Shown: positions 1 to 7,346 of the stretch, in pieces | Numbering within the stretch: position 1 is the stretch's first letter | How the letters are laid out: every line of letters starts with the position of its first letter | Assembly: GCF_001570565.1 (NCBI RefSeq) | Contig: NZ_BBXE01000052.1 | Span: 1-49,769 of the forward strand | Source of the DNA: Herbidospora yilanensis | Lineage (GTDB): Bacteria; Actinomycetota; Actinomycetes; Streptosporangiales; Streptosporangiaceae | Reading direction: 5' to 3' | Length of the DNA: 49,769 nt | Notes under the pieces: model-generated | Databases searched by the model: none | What the model was told of the DNA's origin: nothing | What the model saw: the letters and a program-made list of their open reading frames with translations, nothing else | Translations under genes and position numbers: made by a program

Positions 1-1896
1 GCCTTCGGCGGAGCTCCGCACCTCGCACGTCCCGCCCAGTTCGGCGGCGCGTTCGCGCATCGACGAGAGGCCGACGCCCGGACGGGCGCCCGCGGGCAGG
101 CCCGTGCCGTCGTCGCGGATCTCCAGGACCAGTTCCCCGGCCCGTCTGACGGTGATCGCCGACCTCGTCGCGGCGGCGTGGCGGCGGATGTTGGTGAGGG
201 CCTCCTGGCTGATGCGGTAGGCTGCGACCTCGACCGCCGCCGGGAGGCCGGTCAGGTCGCCGTCGACGACGAGTTCGTCGGGGCCGAGGTCCTTGAGCGC
301 CCCGCTCAGGCCGAGCTCGTCGAGGGCGGGCGGGCGCAGGCCGTAGACGAGTTCGCGGATGCCGCCGGAGACGGCGTCCATGCCGCAGCGGAGGTCGGCG
401 AGCAGGGTGTCGGCGGTCTCGGGGCTGCCGTTGAGGCTCATGCGGGCCATCGTGATGCGCATCGCCATCGCGCTCAGCGTCTGGCCGAGGCCGTCGTGCA
501 GGTCGCGGCGGAGCCGGCGGCGTTCCTCCTCGCGGGCGGTCAGGATGCGCTCCCGCGACCGGCGCAGGGCCGTGGTCAGCCGCATGGTGTGGGCGGCGTC
601 GGCGATGTAGGGGATCAGCCCGGCGATCACCCGCTCGTCGTGGGCGGCGGGGAAGCGGCGGCGTCCGGGCGGGCCGATGAGCAGCGTGCCGACGGGTTCG
701 CCGTGCCAGACGAGGTCGACCCGGCGGGCCACCACGGGCAACTCGCCCCACTGGGTGCGGGCGCCGTCGAGGTCGAGGGCCGCGCCGGTCACCGCGAGGC
801 CCTCCCTGATGGTCTCCAGGGTGGCCAGCAGGCCGTGGACGGGGTCGCTCTGCTGGAGCCGCCGGCGCAGGTCGGCGGCGAGCGTGACCGGGTCGCCCCT
901 GGTGCCGTAGAGGGCCCGGTCGGCCAGCCGGTGCAGCGCCCGCCTCATCGGGTGGAAGAACACCCCGGCCCCGAGGGCCACGACCAGCCCGAAGTAGCGG
1001 TCGACCTCGGCCAGGAACAGGCTGGAGGCGGTGCCGGCCAGGACGTACGCGGAGGCGAACACGGTGACCATCCCGGCGCCGACCAGCGCCCGGGTGATCA
1101 GGGTGTCGATGCCGAACAGCCGGTAACGCAGCACGGCCAGCGTGATCGCGGCGGGGATCAGCGGGATCGTGATCGCGGTGATGCCCCAGACCGGTCCGCC
1201 GATGATCCACGGCACGCTCAGGCAGGCGATGGCCAGCAGCGGCCAGAGGATCTGCCGCCGCTCGTCGCCCTCGGCCCGCCGGAACCTGATCACCAGCGAC
1301 GAGAAGGCCACCAGCAGCGCCGCGGTGACGAGGGGAGGCAGCACCTCGGTGCCCGGCACGATCCAGTCGGCGGCCAGCACCACGGCCGCGAAGCCGCCCG
1401 GCCAGCACCACGCCTTCGACAGCAGCGCCCCGGTCGGGTAGAGCATCGGCAGCAGCACGCCGAGGGCGTAGGTGGTCAGGTTCCACACGCCGTGGGAGAA
1501 GACGTGGGAGAAGACGCCGAGCGGCTCGGCCACGGTGTGGCCGCCCGTCCGGGCCGGCAGCGCGGCCAGGTTGGCCGAGGCGACGCTGGCCGCCGCGCCG
1601 AGCCCGCCCAGCGTCAGCAACCAGCCGATCACCAGTTTCGGCCGCCGCTGCACCAGCAGCGCCCCGAAGAGGGAGAAGGCGACCCCCATCACGTCCTGCG
1701 GCGCGAACGGCAGCGGCCCGCCGGCGGGGCGCGGCAGCCGCTCGCCGATCACGAGGTCGGCGACGACCAGGAGGAGCGCGGCGCCCGCGATGCCCGCCGC
1801 GAGGATCCGGGCCGCCCGGTCGGGCAGTCGCATCCACCTCGGCCGGGTCTCCACGTCGGGAGAGACGCCGGTCGTCTGTCTCTCGGGCAGCTCCAC
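1..1896 (-). CDS. NarL-family sensor histidine kinase, C-terminus cut by window edge
   Basis: The reading frame is open from a GTG at 1896 to the left edge, so the last residues and stop lie outside. The first roughly 250 residues are strongly hydrophobic, with several membrane segments. A GAF-like stretch follows, then a HisKA_3 phosphoacceptor box RRDLHDGLGQT whose histidine is encoded at 496-498, then an HATPase_c domain with the N-box-like QEALTNIRRHA and G-box DDGTGLP. This is the architecture of membrane kinases that phosphorylate LuxR/NarL-type response regulators. The partner regulator would be expected just beyond position 1, inferred from family habit only. The start is uncertain: GTG 1896 has a poor ribosome site, and ATG 1833 (with a nearby GAGG) is an alternative that would still precede the first membrane helix. 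The signal sensed is unknown. Confidence 0.9.
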   Translation of the reverse strand, partial: MELPERQTTGVSPDVETRPRWMRLPDRAARILAAGIAGAALLLVVADLVIGERLPRPAGGPLPFAPQDVMGVAFSLFGALLVQRRPKLVIGWLLTLGGLGAAASVASANLAALPARTGGHTVAEPLGVFSHVFSHGVWNLTTYALGVLLPMLYPTGALLSKAWCWPGGFAAVVLAADWIVPGTEVLPPLVTAALLVAFSSLVIRFRRAEGDERRQILWPLLAIACLSVPWIIGGPVWGITAITIPLIPAAITLAVLRYRLFGIDTLITRALVGAGMVTVFASAYVLAGTASSLFLAEVDRYFGLVVALGAGVFFHPMRRALHRLADRALYGTRGDPVTLAADLRRRLQQSDPVHGLLATLETIREGLAVTGAALDLDGARTQWGELPVVARRVDLVWHGEPVGTLLIGPPGRRRFPAAHDERVIAGLIPYIADAAHTMRLTTALRRSRERILTAREEERRRLRRDLHDGLGQTLSAMAMRITMARMSLNGSPETADTLLADLRCGMDAVSGGIRELVYGLRPPALDELGLSGALKDLGPDELVVDGDLTGLPAAVEVAAYRISQEALTNIRRHAAATRSAITVRRAGELVLEIRDDGTGLPAGARPGVGLSSMRERAAELGGTCEVRSSAEG

Positions 1897-1928
1897 GGCT
1901 TCTGAGACGGGGCCCGGTGCGCGAAAGT

Positions 1929-2690
1929 TCAGCAGATCTCCGGCATTTCGGGTGACGCTTTGTCAGACGGAGTGGTGATGGCCCGGACGATCGGCGGGGG
2001 CGTGCCGTAGAGGCGCTGGGAGAAGCGCTGGGTCGCGCCCGGCCGCAGCCGGACGCCGGTGACGGTGGCCTCCCCGCCGTTCACGTCGGAGACCCTCACC
2101 GTGTACGGCCCCGGCCCCGGCGCCGCCGGGAACACCCAGTAGTTGTCGGCCCCCCGGCGCAGGTCACGCCAGTGGGGCCCGCTGCGCACCCGCACGTGCG
2201 CCAGCCGGTTGCCGTGGTCGAGCACCTGCAGCGCCGCCCAGTGGACGGTCGAGCCCGGCTTCACCCGGAACGCCAGCCGCCGGGCCGGTTCGGGGTCGCG
2301 CACCTCCCGGTAGGCGATGGCGGCGCTGCCGTCGCCGCGGTCGGCGATGCTGACGAACGCCTCGGCCGACAGGTCGAGGTCACCCGGGCCGCAGGCCGGG
2401 CAGCGGTCGACCACGAGCACCCGGACCGTGCCGGTCGGCCCCGTCACGTCGAGATAGCCGCCGCAGGCGGCCGACCCGGCGTACTCGGCCGTCGACACCG
2501 AGGCGAACAACATGCCGTGGCGGGGGAGCGAGCAGTTCCCCGGCGTCCGCGCCTCGTAGAAGTAGGCCCGCCCCCGCCGGTCGGGCGAGGCGCAGACCGG
2601 GCCGGTGAGCTGGACGAACACCGCCGCCGCCACCAACGCCGCGACGGCGAACACCACCCGTGGCCTCTTACGGCGTCTCGCGTGCCTCAT
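1929..2690 (-). CDS. Secreted expansin-like protein (EXLX1 type)
   Basis: The protein is 253 residues long, starting at the ATG before RHARRRKRP. It opens with an arginine-rich n-region and a hydrophobic helix ending near a CASPD cleavage region, a clear Sec signal peptide. The mature part starts with a double-psi beta-barrel: GNCSLP, a conserved CGGYLDV, and VVDRCPACGPGDLDLS, which holds the catalytic-type aspartate of expansins and their usual cysteines. A second beta-rich half carries aromatic residues (HW, NYWVF) as in the CBM63 cellulose-binding domain. Bacterial expansins loosen cellulose or plant wall networks without hydrolysis. An upstream GTG at 2720 would add ten residues without a better ribosome site, so I prefer 2690. 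It sits between the kinase and a terpene synthase, all leftward, with no obvious functional link. Confidence 0.85.
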   Translation of the reverse strand: MRHARRRKRPRVVFAVAALVAAAVFVQLTGPVCASPDRRGRAYFYEARTPGNCSLPRHGMLFASVSTAEYAGSAACGGYLDVTGPTGTVRVLVVDRCPACGPGDLDLSAEAFVSIADRGDGSAAIAYREVRDPEPARRLAFRVKPGSTVHWAALQVLDHGNRLAHVRVRSGPHWRDLRRGADNYWVFPAAPGPGPYTVRVSDVNGGEATVTGVRLRPGATQRFSQRLYGTPPPIVRAITTPSDKASPEMPEIC

Positions 2691-2733
2691 GCCGGATACA
2701 TAGGGACACGCGGCGATCACGTTACGTAGATCT

Positions 2734-3639
2734 TCACTGGTAGCGCGGGGACTCCAGCAGCCATTCCAGATAGGCCCGGGGCGCCCCGAACAGCGCCGCG
2801 GCCACCTTGTCGACCTCGTCGGGCACCCCGAGCTCCGCGTATGTCTCCGGCAGCGCCTTGGCCGCGTCGGTCAGGTCCTCGGCCCGCTCCACGATCCGGT
2901 CGGCCACCCACTCGGCCGGGGCGGGCACCCCGATCCGCGAGGCGGCCACTCGCAGGTAGTTGTGCGGGTCGCCGCGCTCCTTGCCGAGTGAGGCCACGTC
3001 GTTGCACCAGGCCGTCACGTCGACCACGGCCTCCACGAGCGTCCGCCACGGCGGCGTGGCGTGCAGCCGTCCCGGCACCTCGATCCGCAGGCAGCCCTCG
3101 ACGATCTCGGCGCCGGGGCCCGCGAAGACGTCCCGCCGCAGCGAGGGGTACTCCCCGGCCGACGGCACCCGCCCGATCGACCGGTTCACCGCCTGCATGC
3201 GGCAGGCCTGCGCCTGCGCCTCCATCCGCGCCGCGAACCGCTGCTCCCACGCCGGGCTCATGTCGGGCGCCGTCACCCGCCACAGGTCGGCGAACGCCGC
3301 CACCAGCGGCTCGTCGGTCGCCCGGCCGGTCCGGGCGGCGTCGCGCAGCCGGCCCTGCATCTGGTCGAGCACGGTGGTGTCCCGGCTGCCGCTGCCCTCG
3401 TCGCACCAGTCGTCGTAGGCGAGCTGCCAGGTGACCCAGCGGGCCAGCAGCTCGTTGCCCGGCAGCACCCGGGCGGCCAGCCGCTGCGGACGGGGGGAGA
3501 TCGACAGCCCGTACAGCCCGGCCCAGGCCGCCAGCGCGCGCGTGTCGCACTCGACCGGCTCTCCGAGGACCGGCGGGAGACCGTACGCGAGCGGGGCCAG
3601 AACGGCCGCAGCCGAAGGTATGCGCAGCTCAGGGGTCAT
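2734..3639 (-). CDS. Class I terpene synthase family protein
   Basis: This is a 301-residue all-alpha protein. It carries the aspartate-rich metal-binding motif DDWCDE (about residues 76-81) and the NSE triad NDVASLGKE (about 213-221), together with the GPGAEIVE break region and a C-terminal SPRYQ. These place it in the bacterial sesqui/diterpene cyclase family that ionises a prenyl diphosphate with three Mg ions. It is slightly short of the usual 320-350 residues, but both metal motifs are intact. The product cannot be read from the sequence, and no prenyltransferase, P450 or methyltransferase partner lies next to it. An upstream in-frame GTG at 3669 (ten more residues, weak AGGG ribosome site) is possible. 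I chose ATG 3639 because family members usually begin just before such a proline-rich strand. It is divergent from glnA2, and the GlnR-type box at 3710 lies in the shared intergenic region. Confidence 0.88.
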   Translation of the reverse strand: MTPELRIPSAAAVLAPLAYGLPPVLGEPVECDTRALAAWAGLYGLSISPRPQRLAARVLPGNELLARWVTWQLAYDDWCDEGSGSRDTTVLDQMQGRLRDAARTGRATDEPLVAAFADLWRVTAPDMSPAWEQRFAARMEAQAQACRMQAVNRSIGRVPSAGEYPSLRRDVFAGPGAEIVEGCLRIEVPGRLHATPPWRTLVEAVVDVTAWCNDVASLGKERGDPHNYLRVAASRIGVPAPAEWVADRIVERAEDLTDAAKALPETYAELGVPDEVDKVAAALFGAPRAYLEWLLESPRYQ

Positions 3640-3709
3640 AAGATGACACGGTAGGTGAGCATTCACCACTTGTCCCTGAGGCGCGACGGGGTGTCCTCAC
3701 GGCAGGTGC

Positions 3710-3725
3710 GTAACGTATGTGAAAC
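3710..3725 (+). promoter_or_regulatory. GlnR-type box upstream of glnA2
   Basis: The sequence GTAAC, six bases, GAAAC matches the actinobacterial GlnR half-site pair gTnAC-n6-GaAAC exactly. It lies 56 bases before the TTG start of glnA2 and 71 bases before the divergent terpene synthase start. No second full pair was found in register on either side. The match is seen directly. GlnR binding is inferred. Confidence 0.6.
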
Positions 3726-3780
3726 ACACAAGGGGCACACTGTAGGTGCCCAGACATGGAACTTTCGTGAGGTAGTCGCC

Positions 3781-5142
3781 TTGGACCGCCAGCAGGAATT
3801 CGTCCTCCGCACGCTAGAAGAGCGCGACATCCGGTTCATCCGGCTCTGGTTCACGGACGTCCTCGGTTTCCTGAAGTCCGTGGCCATCGCGCCCGCCGAG
3901 CTCGAAGGCGCGTTCGCCGAGGGCATCGGCTTCGACGGCTCCGCCATCGAGGGGTTCTCGCGCGTCTACGAGTCGGACATGCTCGCCAAGCCCGACCCGT
4001 CGACCTTCCAGATCCTCCCGTGGCGCAGCGAGACCCCCGGCGCGGCCAGGATGTTCTGCGACATCCTCATGCCCGACGGCTCCCCGTCCCACGCCGACCC
4101 CCGCTGGGTGCTCAAGCGCACCCTCGCCAGGGCCGCCGACATGGGCTTCACCTTCTACACCCACCCCGAGGTCGAGTTCTTCCTGCTCAGGAATCGCCCC
4201 GAGAAGGGCGTGCGCCCCGAGCCGATCGACGACGGCGGCTACTTCGACCACACCCCCCACAGCGCCGGCCACGACTTCCGCCGCAACGCGATCATGATGC
4301 TGGAGGCCATGGGCATCTCCGTGGAGTTCAGCCACCACGAGGGCGCCCCCGGCCAGCAGGAGATCGACCTCCGCTACGCCGACGCGTTGTCGACCGCCGA
4401 CAACATCATGACGTTCCGGCTGGTCATGAAGGAGGTCGCGCTCGAACAGGGCGTCTGGGCCTCGTTCATGCCCAAGCCCTTCACCGAATACCCCGGCTCG
4501 GGCATGCACACCCACATGTCCCTCTTCGAGGGCGACCGCAACGCCTTCTACGAGCCCGGCTCCGACTACCAGCTCTCCAAGGTCGGCCGGTCGTTCATCG
4601 GCGGCCTGCTCAAGCACGCCGCCGAGATCACGGCCGTGTGCAACCAGTGGGTCAACTCCTACAAGCGGCTGTGGGGCGACACCGAGGCCATCGCGGGCGC
4701 GGGCGGCGAGGCGCCGTCGTACATCTGCTGGGGGCACAACAACCGGTCGGCCCTGGTACGGGTGCCGATGTACAAGCCGCACAAGGGCGGCTCGACCCGG
4801 ATCGAGTTCCGGTCGCTCGACTCGGCCTGCAACCCCTACCTGGCGTACGCGATGATCCTCGCGGCCGGCCTGAAGGGGATCGAGGAGGGATACGACATCC
4901 CGGCCGGGGCCGAAGACGACGTGTGGGCGCTGACCTCGGGTGAGCGGCGGGCGCTGGGCATCCACCCCCTGCCGCAGTCGCTCGACGAGGCGATCACGGC
5001 GATGGAGCACTCCGAACTCGCGGCCGAGACGCTCGGGGAGCACGTGTTCGACTACTTCCTGCGCAACAAGCGGGCCGAATGGCGCGAGTACCGGCGTCAG
5101 GTGACGGAGTTCGAGCTGGGGCGTTACCTGCCCGTTCTCTAG
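3781..5142 (+). CDS. glnA2: Glutamine synthetase-like GlnA2 (GSI-alpha type)
   Basis: The protein has 453 residues, the length I recall for Streptomyces GlnA2. The TTG at 3781 gives the family N-terminus LDRQQEFVLRTLEERDIRF and follows a GTGAGGTAG ribosome site. GS landmarks are all present: the DGSAIEGF latch region, the metal-binding EVEFF and GQQEIDLRY, GSGMHTHMSL, NSYKRL, NNRSALVRVP and RIEFRSLD. The tyrosine of the adenylylation loop seen in the main GlnA (VYSQRN) is replaced here (CWGHNNRS), so GlnE control is unlikely. In Streptomyces, paralogues of this class have been linked to gamma-glutamylation of polyamines rather than bulk glutamine synthesis. That assignment is family knowledge and is not readable here. 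A GlnR-type box precedes the gene and a strong hairpin follows it. Confidence 0.95.
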   Translation: MDRQQEFVLRTLEERDIRFIRLWFTDVLGFLKSVAIAPAELEGAFAEGIGFDGSAIEGFSRVYESDMLAKPDPSTFQILPWRSETPGAARMFCDILMPDGSPSHADPRWVLKRTLARAADMGFTFYTHPEVEFFLLRNRPEKGVRPEPIDDGGYFDHTPHSAGHDFRRNAIMMLEAMGISVEFSHHEGAPGQQEIDLRYADALSTADNIMTFRLVMKEVALEQGVWASFMPKPFTEYPGSGMHTHMSLFEGDRNAFYEPGSDYQLSKVGRSFIGGLLKHAAEITAVCNQWVNSYKRLWGDTEAIAGAGGEAPSYICWGHNNRSALVRVPMYKPHKGGSTRIEFRSLDSACNPYLAYAMILAAGLKGIEEGYDIPAGAEDDVWALTSGERRALGIHPLPQSLDEAITAMEHSELAAETLGEHVFDYFLRNKRAEWREYRRQVTEFELGRYLPVL

Positions 5143-5152
5143 GCACGACCGG

Positions 5153-5176
5153 GGGCCGGTGCCTTGGCGCCGGCCC
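5153..5176 (+). terminator. Terminator after glnA2
   Basis: An 11-base arm GGGCCGGTGCC pairs with GGCGCCGGCCC, with one G-T wobble and a TT apex. It begins 11 bases after the glnA2 stop and is followed by a weakly T-rich stretch. Confidence 0.6.
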
Positions 5177-5318
5177 TTCGTCGTTCTCCGCGACCTAGAC
5201 GCCCGCCCAGCCGGGCAAGGGCTCACACCGCACCGTCCACTCGCCGGGCAACTCCACCCCCGGCGAAGCGGCGACGACGCCGCCCGAGGGCGAGGCCGAG
5301 CAGGGAGGCGCGGGCGAG

Positions 5319-5337
5319 GGAAGGGGACATCCCCTCC
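5319..5337 (-). terminator. Weak hairpin after the leftward eight-gene operon
   Basis: The sequence GGAAGGGGACATCCCCTCC forms a short stem around ACAT, 10 bases beyond the HNH stop on the minus strand. There is no convincing U-tract. The remaining bases between 5177 and 5346 hold no gene I can support. Confidence 0.3.
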
Positions 5338-5346
5338 ATTGTGGGA

Positions 5347-5895
5347 TCAAGGTCTGATCCCGTAGGTCCTCAGTACGGCGACGACCTCCGGTCCCCCCAG
5401 GAATCGGGGCGGGTTCGGGAGAGCACTCGCGGTGATCATGGCGGCCAGCACGTCCGCGAAGGGCTGCGCGGACAACGAGGAACGGATCTCGTCGGCTTCC
5501 TCTCCCGCGCATCTGCCCAGTTCCCTCAGCATGCATTTGGTGCGGGTGAAGGCCGCCCTCCGGCCCTTCGCCAGATCCGCACGGTTGAGGCCGAACACGT
5601 CGATGGTCGCCCGGCCCTGTGGGGTGAGCGGCTCGTATTCGCCACCGGTCAGGCTGAGCCACAGATGGTCGGCCGGGTCGGTGGACGACGGATCGATCAG
5701 CAGAGGGGCGCCGACGCCGTCGCGGGGGAACCGGTCCCGCTTGCCGTGGCTGTTGCAGTGAGTACAGGCGAGCAGGTGGTTGAGCCAGTCGAAGGCGCGT
5801 AGCGGGGTCTCGTGCAGCGGCTCGAAGTGGTCGATGGCGGTGCCGAGGCTGTCACCGCAGTACATGCACCGGCTGATGCCGGTCGCCATCCCCAC
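5347..5895 (-). CDS. HNH endonuclease, PtuB-like, probably frameshifted near its 5' end
   Basis: The 182 residues from GTG 5895 contain an HNH fold. A zinc knuckle CMYC (residues 10-13) is followed by the catalytic IDHFEP with His23, then NHLLACTHCN with the second CxxC (44-47), and KRDRFP. The tail (LLIDP, DHLWLSLTGGEYEPLTPQG, IDVFGLNR) resembles the HNH family found as PtuB in Septu systems and beside some retrons. It is the last gene of the leftward operon, directly after an ABC-type ATPase, which is the PtuA-PtuB arrangement. The frame has no good start: GTG 5895 and ATG 5889 have poor ribosome sites. Upstream codons read on as coding sequence (DRARAAWKSAKTTRSKLTGHL) to a TGA. The natural start appears to be an ATG at 6050 in the next frame, so the intact product would be about 234 residues. 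Activity of the present allele is uncertain. Confidence 0.8.
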   Translation of the reverse strand: MGMATGISRCMYCGDSLGTAIDHFEPLHETPLRAFDWLNHLLACTHCNSHGKRDRFPRDGVGAPLLIDPSSTDPADHLWLSLTGGEYEPLTPQGRATIDVFGLNRADLAKGRRAAFTRTKCMLRELGRCAGEEADEIRSSLSAQPFADVLAAMITASALPNPPRFLGGPEVVAVLRTYGIRP

Positions 5896-5906
5896 GAGGT
5901 GCCCGG

Positions 5907-6050
5907 TCAGCTTGCTCCGGGTGGTCTTCGCGGATTTCCAGGCCGCTCGGGCCCGGTCGGCGCCGGCTTCTCAGCCGACAGTCCGCCGGTACGACGGGCG
6001 AGGTCCTGGGCCAGACTCTCCGGTAACTCCACGCGATGGATGCGGATCAT
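5907..6050 (-). pseudogene. Out-of-frame 5' fragment of the HNH nuclease gene
   Basis: An ATG at 6050 overlaps the ATPase stop as ATGA, the coupling used elsewhere in this operon, and opens a 47-codon frame beginning MIRIHRVELPESLAQDLARR. This N-terminus looks genuine up to about residue 28. Beyond that it turns into proline/arginine-rich out-of-frame sequence, while the coding-like reading continues in the frame of the HNH domain. One missing base between roughly 5960 and 5975 would join the two into a single gene. No canonical slippery heptamer is present there, so an indel (real or a sequencing error) is more likely than programmed shifting. Confidence 0.6.
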
Positions 6051-7333
6051 TCTGCCGGGCGGATCCGGGCCGCGATCTCGTCGACTCTGGCCATGAGGGA
6101 GCTGTTCAGCGTCTCCTGCAACTCCTCGAACTCCACCAGCTCTTCCAGTGTGGCCTGGCCTCGGAGGACGGCGCGCTCCAGGGCCACCAGACGCCTGCGC
6201 ATGGCCTCGGCTCTGGGGGAGTAGGGCGTCTCGATGCCGAACAGGTCGCTGAGCAGGGCGTCGTCACCGCTGCCGTAGACAACGCGCTCGTAGAGGTCGT
6301 CGTCCACGACCGCCGGTGGAAGGTCTTCGTCGACTCCGGGGAGGCGGATCAGGCCACCCGGGTCGGCCGACTGGCAGATATAGGGGCTGTGCGTCGAGAC
6401 GATGAACTGGATGTTGGGGAAGTGGGTCTTCAGCCAGCCGCCGATCTTCTGCTGCCAGCTCACATGGAGATGGGCGTCGATCTCGTCGATGAGCACGACT
6501 CCTGATCGGGTGATCGCCGTGCTGGGCGTCGCGTCCGGGAAGGCGGCGCTCATCTGCCGCACCAGATCGAGAACCAGGGCGGTGACCGCGCGATAGCCGT
6601 CGCTCATCTCGCGCATCGGGATCCGGCGGCCGTCTCTGCGTGCCCACAGGCCGTCGCTGTCGACGCCGTCCACCTGAAAGCCGTCAGGAAGCAGCCCGTC
6701 GTCGAGGAGGCGCAGGGCGAAGGTGAGCAGAACCGCCGCCTGCTCGTTGCCTTCGAGTCGTCTCAGGTGCAGGTCGATCAACCAGGTGATGCCTTCGGCG
6801 AGCGAGGCGTCCTCGTTGAACAGTGTCGCGAGGCGGGAGATCTGACCCGGCCGCTGCATCAGGCGCTGCGCCTCGGCCGAGCCGCCGACCAGGCGCCGGA
6901 AGGGGCCGTATCCCGCGTGGAACCAGCCCTGGAGATCGGGTGCCCAGGGACCGAGCTCGGCATCCGGAGCGTGGCCGATCATCACCACGCGACCGCTCCT
7001 GAGCCGACGCCATGAAATCATGGTCCCGGGCAGCAGGGGCCGGTCGTCGATCGAGACGTCGCCGTCATCCTGGGTGAGGCCGGTCGTCACCGTCGCCTGG
7101 GCACACTCGTCGGTGACCCAGCTCTCGAATTCGAGGGTGAGGCCCAACGCCACGTCCGGCCCGGCCAGCGCGAGCGCGATCGCCCGCAGAATGGTCGTCT
7201 TTCCGGAGCCGTTCCTGCCTGCCAGTACGGTCCAGCCGGCGTGGCTGCCGTCGGGCCGGGTCAGGCGCAGATCGAAGTCACGGGCTCCGGTGAAGCCTTT
7301 GACGTTCGAGATCTTGAGCTCCGTGACGTACAC
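6047..7333 (-). CDS. ABC/SMC-like AAA ATPase, PtuA-like
   Basis: This 428-residue protein starts with the MYVTELKISNVKGF strand typical of OLD/RecF/PtuA-like ATPases. It has a Walker A GRNGSGKTT (39-47), an ABC signature-like MSDGYRA (243-249), Walker B VVLIDEIDAHLH (279-290) and the switch histidine in STHSPYIC (313-320). A helical tail (about 370-428) ends the protein. No TOPRIM or other nuclease domain is fused, so catalysis on nucleic acid would depend on the downstream HNH protein, as in Septu PtuA/PtuB. GTG 7333 lies 13 bases beyond the stop of the membrane GTPase gene, so it is read from the same transcript. An ATG overlapping that stop (7350) is out of frame with the ATPase and stops after 29 codons. 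Its stop overlaps the next gene's putative ATG at 6050. Confidence 0.85.
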   Translation of the reverse strand: MYVTELKISNVKGFTGARDFDLRLTRPDGSHAGWTVLAGRNGSGKTTILRAIALALAGPDVALGLTLEFESWVTDECAQATVTTGLTQDDGDVSIDDRPLLPGTMISWRRLRSGRVVMIGHAPDAELGPWAPDLQGWFHAGYGPFRRLVGGSAEAQRLMQRPGQISRLATLFNEDASLAEGITWLIDLHLRRLEGNEQAAVLLTFALRLLDDGLLPDGFQVDGVDSDGLWARRDGRRIPMREMSDGYRAVTALVLDLVRQMSAAFPDATPSTAITRSGVVLIDEIDAHLHVSWQQKIGGWLKTHFPNIQFIVSTHSPYICQSADPGGLIRLPGVDEDLPPAVVDDDLYERVVYGSGDDALLSDLFGIETPYSPRAEAMRRRLVALERAVLRGQATLEELVEFEELQETLNSSLMARVDEIAARIRPAE

Positions 7334-7346
7334 GACTCGATCGTAG

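Noticed and set aside
178-1905. 575-codon plus-strand frame opposite the sensor kinase
   Set aside because: Same antisense effect; the minus strand shows clear HisKA_3 and HATPase motifs.
5955-5980. Programmed -1 ribosomal frameshift producing the HNH protein
   Set aside because: No X XXY YYZ slippery heptamer or clear downstream pseudoknot; an indel explains it more simply.
5347-7333. Retron with HNH/ATPase effector
   Set aside because: No reverse transcriptase gene or msr-msd-like structured region is visible within several kilobases.
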